Positions 27,601-41,248 of a DNA stretch of 64,000 nucleotides are shown one piece after another. Under the pieces are notes generated by a model. The model searched no databases and was not told where the DNA came from. It worked only from the letters and a program-made list of their open reading frames with translations. The stretch is from contig WHVY01000001.1 of the NCBI GenBank assembly GCA_022266195.1, positions 8,308,001-8,372,000 on the forward strand, read 5' to 3'. The position numbers and the translations under genes were made by a program. Origin of the DNA: Tetranychus cinnabarinus (lineage: Eukaryota; Arthropoda; Arachnida; Trombidiformes; Tetranychidae). How positions within the stretch are numbered: the stretch's first letter is position 1; each line of letters starts with the position of its first letter.

Positions 27601-30600
27601 TCATTCAAAACAGGCAAATTTGATAGCTTGGTTAGTCTCCAAGTTAACCAGAATTATTTTCATCAATTCTCACCACTTTTATTACTGCGAATCAAATGAT
27701 TGCAGTTGTAATCAATGGCTATTGATCGTAAAATGATTTACTGATTAACATTAAAGTATCCATGGAGAGACTTTGAATGGAAAGTCAATTATCATTATTA
27801 AATTGAGATTTTTCAAGATGAACATTAAAATGAAGATGAATGCTCATCTTCCTTCCCGGATGCCTTAACATGGTTTTCAATGTTTTCATGGAAGAAGGCG
27901 AAATATTTTTCCATCTCTTCGATCCGATTTCCTACTTTTTTCACTTATTACTGAACTCATTATAAGGACAACTTATGACCACTTGATTGTCATAAAACAT
28001 CAAAGAATGGTAATAACAATATTAATAATATTGTACATAATAATAGTGATGAAGATGAAAAGTATAATAATGTGAATGACTAAAAATGAAGAGATAAAGT
28101 TGATTGAAATATAATAATAAATGAAATGTTTACGAGTGATAAAGATAAACATATAAACTTGTCTGTTTCATTTGTTAATATGATGATCAGAGAGATGATT
28201 TAAGGATGAGCGTATGATGAAGAACAGCTATTGATGAGAATGATGGTGAAAACTCAGCCCTAAACGGATTCTGAGAACAATAAAAAAGGGAAAAACATTT
28301 CTTTTCATTCCTCCAAGTTATGGTGCAAAAGGCAGCATTTTTTTACCTTCAATAGCATTGCGTGTTCAACTCCATATAATACGTACTTTTGGGCCTTAAA
28401 TTTTGTGCCCTTTAATAAAAAGGGTAACTTCATCTCACGAACCTTCATCTTTTCATCTTCATAATTCGTGCTTCAAATAAACAACAACAGCAATAATTAT
28501 ATAATGATATATAATAAAATGTATGAAAAGCGTACCTTTGGGTTTGTAACCACTATTGGGTTAAAATGAAAAGATATCTTCATTTGGAAAAGCAAAGAGC
28601 AAGAGTAAGATCAATTGACTTCTTCTGTACGCCTTTTTTGTCTCGCATTTTTCCTCTTCCTATCATCATCATCTTCATTTACATCATCTTTACTCTCTCT
28701 CTTCTCAAGACATTGCAAACGTTTTCTTAAAATATCATAAACTTTACTTTATGTTGATGTTTATGTCTTTTTTGTGCTTGCTTTTCAACTGTATTTGGCA
28801 TTGATCACTTTTACTTGTCTTACCAGTTAAGATAAATTTTGAAAACCTCAACATCATTTGTCATAACTAACTTTAACAGCATCCTTCTCATCATTTATAT
28901 TATCATTTCTGAGTTTAGTGTTTTCAGAGGAATCTTTAATTGAAAACTCTTCGATTCCTCTTCATGAACTAATTAGCAAAGAATCACAATCAAGATTAAG
29001 ATTACTTACTTGGTTTCCATTGATTCCCTTTACCATCATTTTCATTATCAACTTTTTTTCAATTTTCATTCCATCAGCCATTCATGTTTCAATCCTATCA
29101 TCAATGTTACCATGAATGATTTACACTTTCAGCTGTTTCATGTCAACATTAAACTTTCCAAATTAATTGGCTCATTTGTAGGACATTCATTTAACTATAA
29201 CAAGTTAAACATTAGTTCAACTATTTAAAAACGCTAATTGGGCTAATTAAGATTTAAATTTGTATTTAGCTTTTCTTTTAAATTTATCGTGATAATTTCG
29301 TGCTGAGTTGATCCGATTTTTTTTACTGTTATTTTATCTCTTTTTTGTACGTTCATTAACATTATAATTGATAACAATGATTCTGTTATCATTACTGTTA
29401 ACTGAAGCAAACACTGAAAGCTTAAGTTTTTTTAGCAACAAATTCAGGCAACGTCCATCTCTGAGTTATAATGTTCAACAGAAGCAACATGATTAACATG
29501 ATAATTTATTTACACTCAACTGAGTAAATAGTATTAAATCATCATTTAATACATTCAATAATAATCATCATAATCTTGGCTATTTAAGTAGCTTACCTGG
29601 GTAAAAATATTTTGTGTTAATTTGAAATATACAAAAGATTAGTTGAAAAATAACAGAACACATGTTAACATTAGGAATGAAATTTATGAGAATCAGATAG
29701 GCATTTGGGCGATGCTAGAAGTGAAAGAATGATTAAGATGATAGTGATAACAATAATGATGATGATGATTGGGATGAAGTTGACATTTGTGTTGGATTTG
29801 GCATTCGTCTGGTTCAGATGTTGACGATGAAGTTGGTGAGTAAATTGTGATTTTTAATAAAGATAACAATCAGATAGAACCGATGGCTTTCCAGGTTTTC
29901 CTTAAACATTCAGAGTCGACTGGAATAAATGAGAGAAAAAGAATCAAATTAGTTAAATTAATCAAATATTATCTCAGTTAATCATCAATAGTTAGACAAG
30001 ACGTTTATGAGAGATTTGACTTTGTAAAAAAATACTAAATAATGAGAGTTAATCAGCTTCTGGGAATACATTATTACTCTCATTATTACCATTGCTGCTA
30101 TTATTATTATCATTAAACTGTAAGATAAAAAGATGCTGATGATAACCTAAAGAAGAGGAAAAGAAGACGAATATACAAAGCAGATGAAGATGAGAAAAGA
30201 GGATTTAAAATGTTTTTTTTGTTAACTTTTCATTCTTTTAATGTTTCTTAAATCCATCATTTCTCACACTTTTTGCTGCTCAAAATACATATCAATGTAA
30301 GTATTGAATAATTTTAAACTGTTCAATAATACAAATCTCAAACAATTTGAGATAATCTTTTCCTGTAAATAAACTGTAAACTCTTTCCATTTAGCACAAG
30401 ATATTTTAAACACTGTTACCTGTGGTGTTGAAAGGTGATAACCTGTTTAATGTTTTGTTTTTCCTAAAACATTAAAAATCTTTTCCCAGAGTAACGTAAG
30501 ACTTTGCTGAAAATAAGCCTGAAAAAAGAAAAGAAAAAGGATAAGAAGAAGAAGATTATTTGAAAAATTTTCAATTCAGTTGTTCTTACCTCATCTTCAT

Positions 30601-33600
30601 CGTCTGATTACTTCTCATCTTTAATGATATTGATCAGCTTGAAGAGGGATGAAAATTATGATAAGAGGAGCTGAAGATTAAGATAAAGTAGTCTTGAAAT
30701 GTTGAAAGATGAGGACAAATTGAGTGGAAGATGATGTGAAGAAGATTGGTCAATAAGAAAGAAAAAAAGTTCTTAGGATGTCTTAAGATGTTTTCTGTTA
30801 AGAGAAGTACAAAAGAAGAGCAGAAAGAGGATTAAGATGAAGATGATGTGGATGAAGATAAATGAAAGAAAAGGGCAAGAGAGAAAAAAAAGGTGAAAAT
30901 TTGCCTCAATTTGCCAACAATTTGTTTCTCATCCAACGCCATTGACCACAAGAATATTTCTCATCAAGATTTTCCCATTTCCAGCCAACACTTTACTTCA
31001 ACTGCTGTCTAACCGGAAATTTACTTAATCATCTTTAATCATAATCATAATCATTACGATTATTAAGAAATAAAAGACGGAAAGGGCGTGTTAACCATTG
31101 TCTCCATTCATGTTTACACTTTCACATGTTTCACGTGTTAACGTCTTGCCCTCCTCCTTTATCCGCCTCCTCATCCTTTTGGTAAAACATCATGTTACAC
31201 GTGCTGAGATGATAATACTGATGATGGGACTTTCAAGATGTAATGTCAAGAGTAAAGTGAACAGAAAAATGGATTCTCCTTTAATTCACATCCATCCTTT
31301 TCCCAGATAATTTGCTTTGTATAACATCATCATTATCCTCTTCATCCCATGGTCTTCCTCCTTTGGGGTAAATCTGAAAAGATTGATAAAAGGTAAAAAC
31401 AATATAATTAAGTTTAACAATTTTTCATTGATTTGCTTTTTTTCACCTTCTTCATTATTGTTATTGTTTTTATAAATTATATCTGTAAAGGTAATTGTAA
31501 TAATCATGTTTCAAGGCAGCAAATTAAGAAACATGTTATTAATCAAACTTTCATTTAATAACATTTTTTTTCACTTTGCTTTTGCTATTTTTACAATTCA
31601 ATATTATTGTTATCATCATTATTATTGCTATATTATTACTAATATCATCTAAACAACTCCCTTTTCATCATTATTCAAGACAAAATCTTTACCTTTTACC
31701 TATTATCATCTTTGTTATCCTCTTTTTCTTATTATTTATCAAGACTATTTATTAATATATTTTCACTCCTAGTATTATTATTATCATTATAAAAACAGTT
31801 ATTTCTTTGTTAACCAATCAACTCAACTTCAATATTGGTATAAGGATAATGAACACTTTGCATAAGCTAATAATCATGGAGAAATATTTTCTGAGTTAAC
31901 TTTCTTTTTCTTTTCTTCTTCCTTTTCAAGCTTAATAATAATATCAAGTGAATGTAGATATTATGGGCATGAAATATGAACTAATTAAGGAATAAAGTAG
32001 CCCTTTCTCCTGATCAAGATAAAGGTAATAAGATGAAAGGTGAGTTGCTTTAAGGTGACTGATTGTTACGAGATATTTCATGAAATTTTTGGACACCTAA
32101 TGTTATATCAAAAATGTTGATCATGATAATGATAGTAATGATATTGTTCTCATGTGACAAGGCAACTGGTCATTACTTTCATGGACACATGAAGAAGGAG
32201 AGAAAAGTGGGTGTTTTAAAAGGTCACTAGTGAGGTGGTGATGGTGGCTTGGTCTGGCTAATAATGGCTAAGAAAATGTTATCATCAGCAGTTGAGTGTG
32301 AAGACAAATGGCCTGAAAATATAACCTTAATGTAACCTATTTTTTTCAGCTTTTGCATCGTCATTAGTTTTAATATGACTTTGAGACAATCAAATTATCT
32401 GTGTTAAGTTATAACACTTTTTTAGTTTCTTCAAACTTTGCAATCAAATCATAATCTTAGCTTTTATTATCATCTCATTGCAGGATCAAAAAATTATTTT
32501 CAGCTGGATAATTATGGCTATCATAGTAATCATCATTAACCCGATAATAATCTAGTATATTTACTTTGTCGACCATGAGGGACAAGGCTTTTGTTTATGA
32601 TTAAAAATGAGTTGATTGTTTCTCTTCCATTTATTTCATTGCCATTCACGGTAATAAGAGTTAATGAGAAATTTTGTCGCTTTGTCTGGATCAACACTTT
32701 ATAATTTGTTTCCTGAATGAATCCATGAATCTGAGAAATTGGAAAAAGAAGAGAAAAGAAATTAATTATCAAAATATGAAATGATATTGTTTGTTATTGA
32801 TCATAAAAATGGATAGAAAAAAAACCAACAGGTCAAGGTAAAGGTCATAATGAGTTAACTTTGAAGATTTGAGACTGATGATTAATGGTACTTACAAAGT
32901 GAGAATGAAACAAGAATGATTATGATGAGTGAGAATGAGATGATGATAATAATGATGATGGCAAAGATAAAGGTATATTATAAATGATTGAAGCGATTGG
33001 TTTTAGTTGGAAATTGTTTCTTTGAAATATAAGCCGAGAGTGATTTCAGAACTAAATTAAAACTGCAAGCAAATTTGGGTAGACAAGTTTAAATGGAAAT
33101 GATTATTATAACCTGAAGCCATTTTTTACAAGTAAATTGATTGAAACTCACCTAAGCATAAAAATAAGGTTAGGGTGAAAAGTTGTGAGTAAAATAATAG
33201 CAAAGTAAACCGACTTTTGAGAGTGAAGAGGAAAAAAACGAAGAAAAAAGAGAAAGCAGAAAAAGATGTTCTTTTTGCAAGATGATGATTATTATAATGA
33301 TGATGATAGTATGTTGATGTTGAGAGAGAGAGAGAGAGAGAAGAGCAGGATACACAAAGTGCCAATGAAGTGAACCCAGAGATGATAATGATGAGGAAAA
33401 AAATGTAGACACAAAATAAATACTTGTAACATAGGATATATGGTCAACACATGTTCATAGGGAAGACTCTAGAAGGTAAAAACAATAGACTAACCTTGTT
33501 ACTTAAATCACTGTATTTGGGGTAATTTTTAGCCTCTTCAAAGGGCCTTAAGGTTATTTTGAATCAAGGGATCATCAGGGTTTGTCCATAATCACTTTTG

Positions 33601-34504
33601 ATTAACTAGTTGATGAAAATATTATTTATTTAAACAACTTTTCAACTCATGATTATAAAACATGTAAATTCAAGTTTACTTTCAAGGGTTGGGCAAGTGA
33701 CATAATGGGACTCGAACCGGGATCAAATTTGAAAGCGCCATTTTCAATTTTCATTAATTATAAATAAATTTTCAACGTTTAACCTTTGTTGTTTTATTAT
33801 TGATTAAATTGAGTTTTTTTATTCAAAGACAATTATATAATTGATTATAAATTAGGCTGTTGTTTTAATAGCAGTTAACTGTAAATCGCAGAATTGGTGA
33901 TAATTTTTCTTTCCATTAAACTAATGATTTGAACAAATACGAATCCAAATGTGTTGAAATTATAGCTCTTCAGGCTCATAATTCATTTTATTAATGCCAA
34001 AGCTCACGTTACCATGTATGCTAATTAATTAACTGTAATTAAATAGAAAAAAGAACAAAACGAATGCATCATTAACTGGAAATGTGTATTGATTGATTTC
34101 ACTTGTTTTCACATAAATTTGGATTGCAGTTACGATTTTCTGGGTTAACATTGCCTGGGATTGTTCAGCTCAGTTTATTATTAGAAACACTTTCAATATG
34201 CTGCAATGAGGAAGCAAAAGAGTAAATGAGAAACCAGTTGTAATCAAAGTATAATATCTCACAAAATCAGTGATAATCAACTAACCTTATTACAATGGAT
34301 CCATGATTTGTTCAACTGTTAACTGATTGAATATTTAGGTGGCAAATATGGTTCATAATGTGCTGCTTAAAAGCTAAATTTTAACACAATTTGTTGATCG
34401 ATTGTTACACCAAATGATTGATGGATACTCTGTTAATTAATGTCAAATTCAAAGAGATAGATGTAGAGTAATTAAAAAAATTGGCATCAACTTACATTGC
34501 TTGG
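24616..34504. other. Gene-poor region downstream of the receptor
   Basis: No gene supported; in particular I see no tyrosine kinase motifs (HRDLAARN, DFG) that could be a spliced continuation of the receptor. It holds (GAA)n at 26515-26530, many ATGATG and TCATCA tracts, and short frames of biased composition. A tRNA-like GGTTCGAGTCC near 33710 (minus) lacks a pairing T-stem. Confidence 0.5.
33322..33340 (+). repeat. (GA)n microsatellite
   Basis: About nine and a half GA units in a purine-rich stretch. Confidence 0.9.
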
Positions 34505-36207
34505 TTAGCTCTTTTTGAAATTTGCGACAAACATCATCAAAATACCGCTATTTTCAAGTACAGACTGAAAAAAGGAAAACAAAAATACAGTAAAAAACAA
34601 TCAATTTCAATGTAAACATGCATTGTAAATAGAGTAGCTTTAAGTAATGGACTTACAAAAAGAAAGGAAGATTGTGTCAATATAAAAATGTGACAACAGC
34701 TAAATCCAGTTTCACCATTTTCAAATCTTTCTTGAGTTGAATTGATCTAAAATTACAATTGAAACAAAAGAATAGGGAAATAAACAATTGTTGAAAAACT
34801 GATCAAATTAACATAAGGAAAAGGAGAAAAGAAATAAAAGAGTTCAAATTGAAACTTACCCATAAAGCAATGGATTCTGGTAAAACCTTGACACCCCGAG
34901 CCTGAATTGAGAAATTTTTCTCACGAATCTCGGCTATCTGAACAAGGAAACAATGAGTTAATTAAATTAACAGTCAATAAACTAAACAAATTGAGATTGA
35001 TTGTGTGACACAAACAGAAACAAAATGATAAAACAAAACAAAATACATTTACCCTTTGAGCTACGGTAAAATATGCTTCATTACCCCCTACCGTTAGGTT
35101 AACGAAACACATTATTTTACAAGAGTGTCAATTGTTTTGGTTTTTGTTGATTGTGATTTAACCGACAAAGCTTACCGTATTGTTTATTGCAATGCCAGAC
35201 AGATGAAGTAAAAGTAAATTACTGAAAGCGGTGCAAGCCAGTGCGAAACAGATGATGTTCATTACAGGGGAACCGCCATCGATAAATAAACCTAAAAAGA
35301 GGTTAAAATCTGCAAGGAAACATGAAATCAAATAGCCTGTCCACATGGTTGGAGCTGCGTCTGAATTTATTGCTTTCAGCAGGTTGAGCAGGGAATTTTG
35401 TCGCCGAACAAACTCTCGGATTAAATCTAAATTGTTGGCTGTTTGACCAGAGTCCATTTTTTTCAATATCCTGGCACCAATGTGATCAACCGAGGTAAAG
35501 GCGAGAAACAAATAGTTTGATAAAGTCATGGTGTGAGTGTAACTCCAGAAAAGGGTAAATATATTTGCTCCAAGTGGACCAGTGACTATAAGGATCCAGA
35601 AAAAGTACCAAATGAAATGGTAAATGGATTTGTAAAGAGCCGGATTTTCAAGAGCAAATATTGCAGAAAGGACAAACAGCGAAACGGCCACAATTGGAAT
35701 AACAATGAAGAAAAATTGGAGCGCAATGTACGAATAAAATCTCCAAGTGTATTCATGTTTTGAGGTTAAAAATTTACGTGCCGTTGATAGACCATTGAGT
35801 TTGATTGTATTGAAAAATTGAAAGCTTAACTGAGGCTTACGAGAATCGGCAATGTGAAGTGCGGCTCGAGAGGAAAAAAAGAGCAAATAATAGACTATAA
35901 TGTTGGCGTGAAGAAAATTTTTGCCTTTGGTTGAGCTGAAAAAGTCGCCCAAATAGAGTGAGTCCTCTGGATCATCGGAAACAATCAGAGTCACTGATCG
36001 AGCCACAACAATGATGAACCAAATGTGACTGCAAAAATGATAAATATGGTGAAAGGTTGACATTGAACCTTCCTGTTTGTAACCTCGGATATTGGCACTC
36101 ACAATGGATCCAATCCGTTCCAATTTACCAAATGCTTTAATGAAATGCTCTTCATTGGCTTGATTTTCGACAAACGATTCGATTTTGGTTTTTAATTTGG
36201 TCAACAT
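34505..36207 (-). CDS. Gustatory receptor-like 7-TM chemoreceptor, five exons, apparent frameshift at exon 2
   Basis: Exon 1 (36207-35176, 344 codons from ATG 36207) encodes several hydrophobic helices (WFIIVVARSVTLIV, FFFIVIPIVAVSLFVLSAIF, FFWILIVTGPLGANIFTLF) and ends AATACG|GTAAGC. Exon 3 (34937-34860) is IAEIREKNFSIQ...ESIALW, exon 4 (34746-34657) runs to ETGFSCCHIFILTQSSFLF, and exon 5 (34564-34505) is SVLENSGILMMFVANFKKS and stop; all have canonical sites and phase 0. Exon 2 encodes NEAYFTVAQR and ends at 35053 before GTAAAT. Its only acceptor (GGTAG, exon from 35087) gives 35 nt, so phase-0 joining to exon 1 is one base short and soon meets TAG. With that base the product would be about 430 aa, a usual size for arthropod receptors of this family, which act in sensory neuron membranes in taste. 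The terminal TM7 block on separate short exons is typical of the family. Either a null allele, a sequence error in a G run, or a non-canonical acceptor. Confidence 0.8.
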
Positions 36208-39200
36208 GATCAATTTGGTCTCTTTTAGCCAATCAGTTGGACAATAATAAACTTGTCTTTAGGTTGATCTTGAAAAGCTTGTATTCTTGATGTTTCTGAA
36301 CAAAACAAATCACTTGACACTTGCTGCTTATTGAACAAAACTATTCATTTGTAATGAATAGATTAATCAGCAAAACTGGTCTAGTTCAATAAAAAACAAC
36401 AACCACAATGTAAATTATCTTGTTAATGATTGCTTGCGATTCAGTGAAATCGATTTATTCTCATTCAATTACTATAATCTTAATTGTCAGTTTAAACGCT
36501 CTCTACTCATTGATCATGATGTTTGTCAAAACTGTGTGTTTGATTAAAAGCAATGCAATGGCAATGAATGAACCCAGTAAACAATGATATTTGATTACCA
36601 ATTTAATTTTCACGAAAAAGTAAAATTTTATTCTAAATATTTTGACTAATTACAGAAACTTTATCAGTGAATTCACTGTTTACCAGAATAAGCTTTTGAT
36701 CTTGATTGCAGTTGATTTAGATTTGAAATGTTCAACGTTTAACTGTTACAGTTTGTAGTTTACAAAACTGGAACATTTTATCATTCTCTGAAGTAAATGA
36801 AAAATATCAGCTTTCATGATAATCATCAACCGTAAATCAGTGAATTACTGATGACCAAATAAAACATCCTCAACTCTACCATTGTCATCATCTGTATTTG
36901 GTTAACTCTAAATTATTAAATAATAGTAATTTACTCTCAATCCAACCATTCATTCATCCTTCCTTCCCTGCCGCTCTCCTGACTCCTCTTTTAATCATCA
37001 TCTTGCTCATCCTCATGACTCAATATTACCCATCTTCATCCTCTTCTTTATTCACCATTAAGACTGATAATACAATAAAAACAAACCTTTGACCAGTCAA
37101 ACCCGACTTCAATTTCAACTTCACCCCTTAAATTGTTCCTATGGCAACTCTCTAGCCAAGGGTAAGTTGTAAACAACCCTTAATGTTGAACAATCATTGA
37201 AATTCAATTGTATTGAATAAACTGTATGTTTCTGGTTCGATCTCGGTGTATACTCTGAGAAATAAACTGAAAGTAACTTGTAATATCCAACTGACTCAAT
37301 ATATTTCATTTTAATTTTCTGCATTTCCCTTTTTTCATTTCATTTCAGGCCAACATTTATATTTATGGACTCTTTCACTCTGTGTATTACTGTGAGTATT
37401 ATTTTTTTCCCATTGATCTCGATCTCTTTTTTGCTTCTCTTTCTTTCTCTCTCCTTATTATAATACGCCCATTTATTTTCCCGCAAACTTTACTTCATCA
37501 ACCTTTCCTTTCATCTTCCTCACAACCTTATTTATTCATTTACCTGTGCAACTCCAGATTCCTGTTTTCACACAACACTCAACATCACCACTAACCACTA
37601 CTTATGTATCCTCATCATTACCAATATGGCCTTTTCGGTATAATGTTTGACTATTATATGTTTATATTTTTCATTTTTTTCTTCTCTCTTTCTCTCTCTC
37701 TCATACCACAACAGGCGAAAGAAGGAGCTAACCAAAGGAACACTCAATGGCTGTCAAGCACGTAATTGTGTCTACCAAATTGGCACCTTTATTTTTCACA
37801 CTTAAGATGCTTTTCATCAAGATTTGGGCGATGGGTCAAATAAAGTGAAGAGATGAGAGTAAAAAGGCAAAAAGAGCATCAAAAAGTTGAACCGATCATC
37901 AATTTTAACACTGGGTTCAGCTTAACATCGGCAATTTAACCAAAGACCTTTGTTTGGCTGTTCGTGATTCGCGTGTTACAATCACCAACGCCATTCCTAT
38001 CATCATCATCACTGTCACTTCCACCGTCAACTAGATAATAATTTTTCTTTTCAGGCGTAGCTCGTTGTTTTTTATCTTCATCTGTCCACAGCTTATGATT
38101 ACTATAATTGTCTTTATATTGTTAGTTTTTTTCTCTGTAACTCTAAACATGAGCTAAACCAATATACTTACATGTAATCACCTTTCAAATTGTTGATTTA
38201 ATATATACAAAGATGGAAGGATAAACAAAATCTGTTCAATTTCATCCTTGACTGGAAAAAAATAACTCCTCATAATTAAATCATATCTATTCATGATTAT
38301 GAAGATTGTTATAATTTGTTTCCTTCAGTAAAAATAGTAAAAATAAAGAGTAAATTCACAAAATGAACAATCTATTAAAATCAATAGAAAGATTGTAAAC
38401 TTTCTAAAAATGATTACAATTCAACTCTCAATTCAAACTGCCTTTGTAATACATTACCTTATTTTTTGCAGTTCACTTGCTTTTTACCTCCTTAATCCAA
38501 TTCTTCAATTTCATCTAAATTTTATTTCACTACAATTCAACATATTAAACCAATCCTCAACAAAATCAAAGTTAATTTTCAAATTTAATTATCTCACCGC
38601 TTACCCAATAACCAGTCAACCCATAGACTCTCCTTTTCTAGGTTAATAGATCAAGTTAAAGGTTTAAAATGTATTTAATCATTTCCTCAAACTCTGAAGC
38701 TAAAGGTAATATCTTTTAAGGTTTGTGAATTTGAGCATCACTAAACTGGAAATGGGCTCAGTTAGTTAAATAGATTGATTGAAAACTTGGCCAATGAAGG
38801 TTAGGATTGACTTGGCTCTAGAGTAGTTTAAGATGTAATTTTCACTAGATCAGTCTAAATGCAGAAAAGAACCAGTCAAGTCAATCGATGAATATAAAAG
38901 ACCATTGAGTCAGGTCAAGTTTTCCCTATTTAAGGTCTGTCTAAAAAGTCTCTGTAAGTCAGCATTGATTTGGTCCAATCATAATTGCGAGCAACCTCAT
39001 TGAATTTAATACACACTTTATTCATCAATGCTATCCTTTAGAGTAAAGCTGAAAGTAATTTTACTCTAAATGTTGAAACTGCCCAACACCTTTTTTATAA
39101 ATTACCTATTATTTCCTATTGAATGTCTTTTACCTTACCTTTTCCATTAGCCTTATGCCATGTAGAGTAACATACCTGTTGGCAGAGTCAAAATGATGGA

Positions 39201-41051
39201 AAAGAAAATAATAAGAAAGTAAAAGAAAGGGAAAAGTTTCGAGAAGAAAAGGCTAAATTGAGAGTAATTTTTCCTCTTCAAGTGGCTAAGGAAATAAATA
39301 TAAAATCAAAATTGGCTCTAGAAATGAAGTAACCACTCCCGTTGATTCTGGCGGTTCCGCATGGGGTCTACACCTTAGGCTACACAATTTAGCTTTTTTT
39401 TCAGCAAAAAAAGAATGAGTTTTTTTAATGTAAAAACCATTCAAGAAAAATAGTAAAGAAAAGATGTTGAAGAAGAGCAACAAGAAGATAAAGACGAGAT
39501 GGAAGAAAATCAGCAACAATTGAACAAGAAGACGAGGTTTACCCTCCTGGTAACTACACTCACATGGGATTTCCTTAATATACCATCTATCCATTCTTGG
39601 CTCATCAATCCTGCATCCTTCGCTAATTTCGGACATATTCAAGGTAATAGACTTGCATATTACATTTACCCACTTTTATCCTCTCATCCTACTTTTCCTT
39701 ACCTCTCTTTATTACCTCTCTTTGTGCTTGTCTCTATCATTTACTCTTCCCATTGACCTGTTTCCAGTTTTACTTTCCTTATTCTCTCCAATCAACTAGA
39801 CTCTAATATCACTATTTATTTCTAATTGTCCAACGAGAATCTATTTTATGTATCATCTATTGAATCTCAATCATGTTTTTTCTTCTCCCTGCCACCCATT
39901 TTACTTGATCATCATTGTCATCCTTTTATTTTTTTTGGTCTCAATTCTTCTCTCTTTTACTTTCGCCTTGTAGCTTGGGATCGTCACTGTATTACATGGT
40001 TATGGTTAACTTGATTGAAATAAGATCCATTGCAATGTTGCCATTGGATTGCCTTTGATTCTCTCTGTATTGCTGTTTTGATTGATCTGTATACGCATTT
40101 ATCTGTCACTTGCAACATTTTCATTCTCTTTTTTCCTCTTTCTTCTCTCATGCTTAGATGATGACGACGATGAAGATGGAAAAGGATGAAAGATAATTCT
40201 GCAAAAACAACCGAGTAAACATGTAAACCAATGGATCAACATTTCTTTTGTCTTCTCCAACCCTGAAAGCTTTTTGCATAAGGAAGAAGAAAAAAAAGAG
40301 ATTCAACATAAGCTTTCAATGAATTCTCGTGAATTGTTTCCATCAACCGTAATCTTGTTTCTTCTCATTTCTTCCTTTTTCGCATCTTTTTCTCTTCTCA
40401 TCTAAGAGATTATGTTTTTGTTATCAAGCAATAATTTTCGTCTCTTTTCTGAGTCTTGTTTCGTTCATTGAATAACCCAATTGAAAACAATCCTCAATCT
40501 AAATCAATGAACAAACAAAACACTGTCATGTTCAACTATCATTACTCAGCTGAATCAAATAATGACCCAAACATCATACCGATTCTAATAATAATTTCAA
40601 AGCCAAATCAAAAGTTGAGATACAATTGTTATAAATACAAGAAAAAGTCTGTTGGAGGCAAAAAAAGCTTAAAAAATAGTGTCAACAGATGATTTAACAT
40701 TAACATACTGGAAACATTAAGCCTTTACTTGTTTTCAAACCTTTTCTCATAGCTTTTACCTTTACAGAATCTTTGGTAAACAAAGTGAATGATCAAATGC
40801 ATGGCAAGAATTGATTGAATCTGATTAACCTGGATCAGTAATGATGCTTAATGTAACTTTCATTCTTCAATCAATAATTAACTGTTCCATCCAAAGTACA
40901 ATGGCAACTTACAAATAGACCAGCAAGAGGTTTAATTGTATTGTTAATATAAAAATGTAAAAAGGGTAATATTGATAAGTCTAAATGCTTTTTTTTAATC
41001 TCATGTTAAATCTAATTCAATTTCAATCTTCTTTCAGATTTGTATCATTCA
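36208..41051. other. Intergenic, no clear gene
   Basis: Nothing recognisable beyond one weak candidate exon at 39543-39636 (minus). Open frames are short and of AT-driven composition, with pyrimidine tracts near 37380-37710 and 39660-39960. Confidence 0.45.
39543..39636 (-). other. Candidate first coding exon of a small Cys-containing protein
   Basis: From ATG 39636 the minus strand reads MSEISEGCRIDEPRMDRWY and then IKEIPCECSYQEG up to a donor G|GTAAAC at 39543/39542. Composition (W, C, D, R, E) is unlike the surrounding chance frames, and CxC spacing suggests a small disulphide fold. A second strong donor, T|GTGAGT, lies inside it. The next open segment (LRCRPHAEPPESTG, about 39310-39385) is not in phase with either donor, so no gene model closes. 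No family recognised. Confidence 0.22.
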
Positions 41052-41248
41052 ATTACCGTATTGACGCGTATCGTGGCGCCGCGCTTATAAAAAAGTACGC
41101 CATCATATAAGCGCCTTTTGAGCCACTGCAAATGCGCGAAGATCATTGCTTATTATTAAAAGGCGCCTCTATTGTCACAAAATTGTGCCTTTAAGAGTAA
41201 CATTCTCATTATTAAGCCCGGTGCTACGATACGCATCAATACGGTAAT
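41052..41248. mobile_element. MITE-like non-autonomous DNA transposon, 197 bp
   Basis: The ends are inverted repeats: the left end begins ATTACCGTATTGACGCGTAT and the reverse complement of the right end begins ATTACCGTATTGATGCGTAT. Pairing continues through TCGT(G/A)GC(G/A)CCG(C/G)GCTTA, so the arms are about 38 bp with roughly five differences. Inside, a second pair (AAGCGCCTTTT near 41110-41120 and AAAAGGCGCC near 41157-41167) can also fold back. The element is GC-richer than its surroundings and has no open frame. Each end has TA at the point where CCG/CGG begins, compatible with a TA target-site duplication. The superfamily cannot be assigned from this sequence. Confidence 0.82.

Noticed and set aside
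33680..33740. tRNA-like GGTTCGAGTCC on the minus strand
   Set aside because: The T-loop resembles a tRNA but the stem does not pair (CCCGG against CCCAT) and no acceptor or anticodon arms can be found; at most a decayed tRNA-derived fragment.
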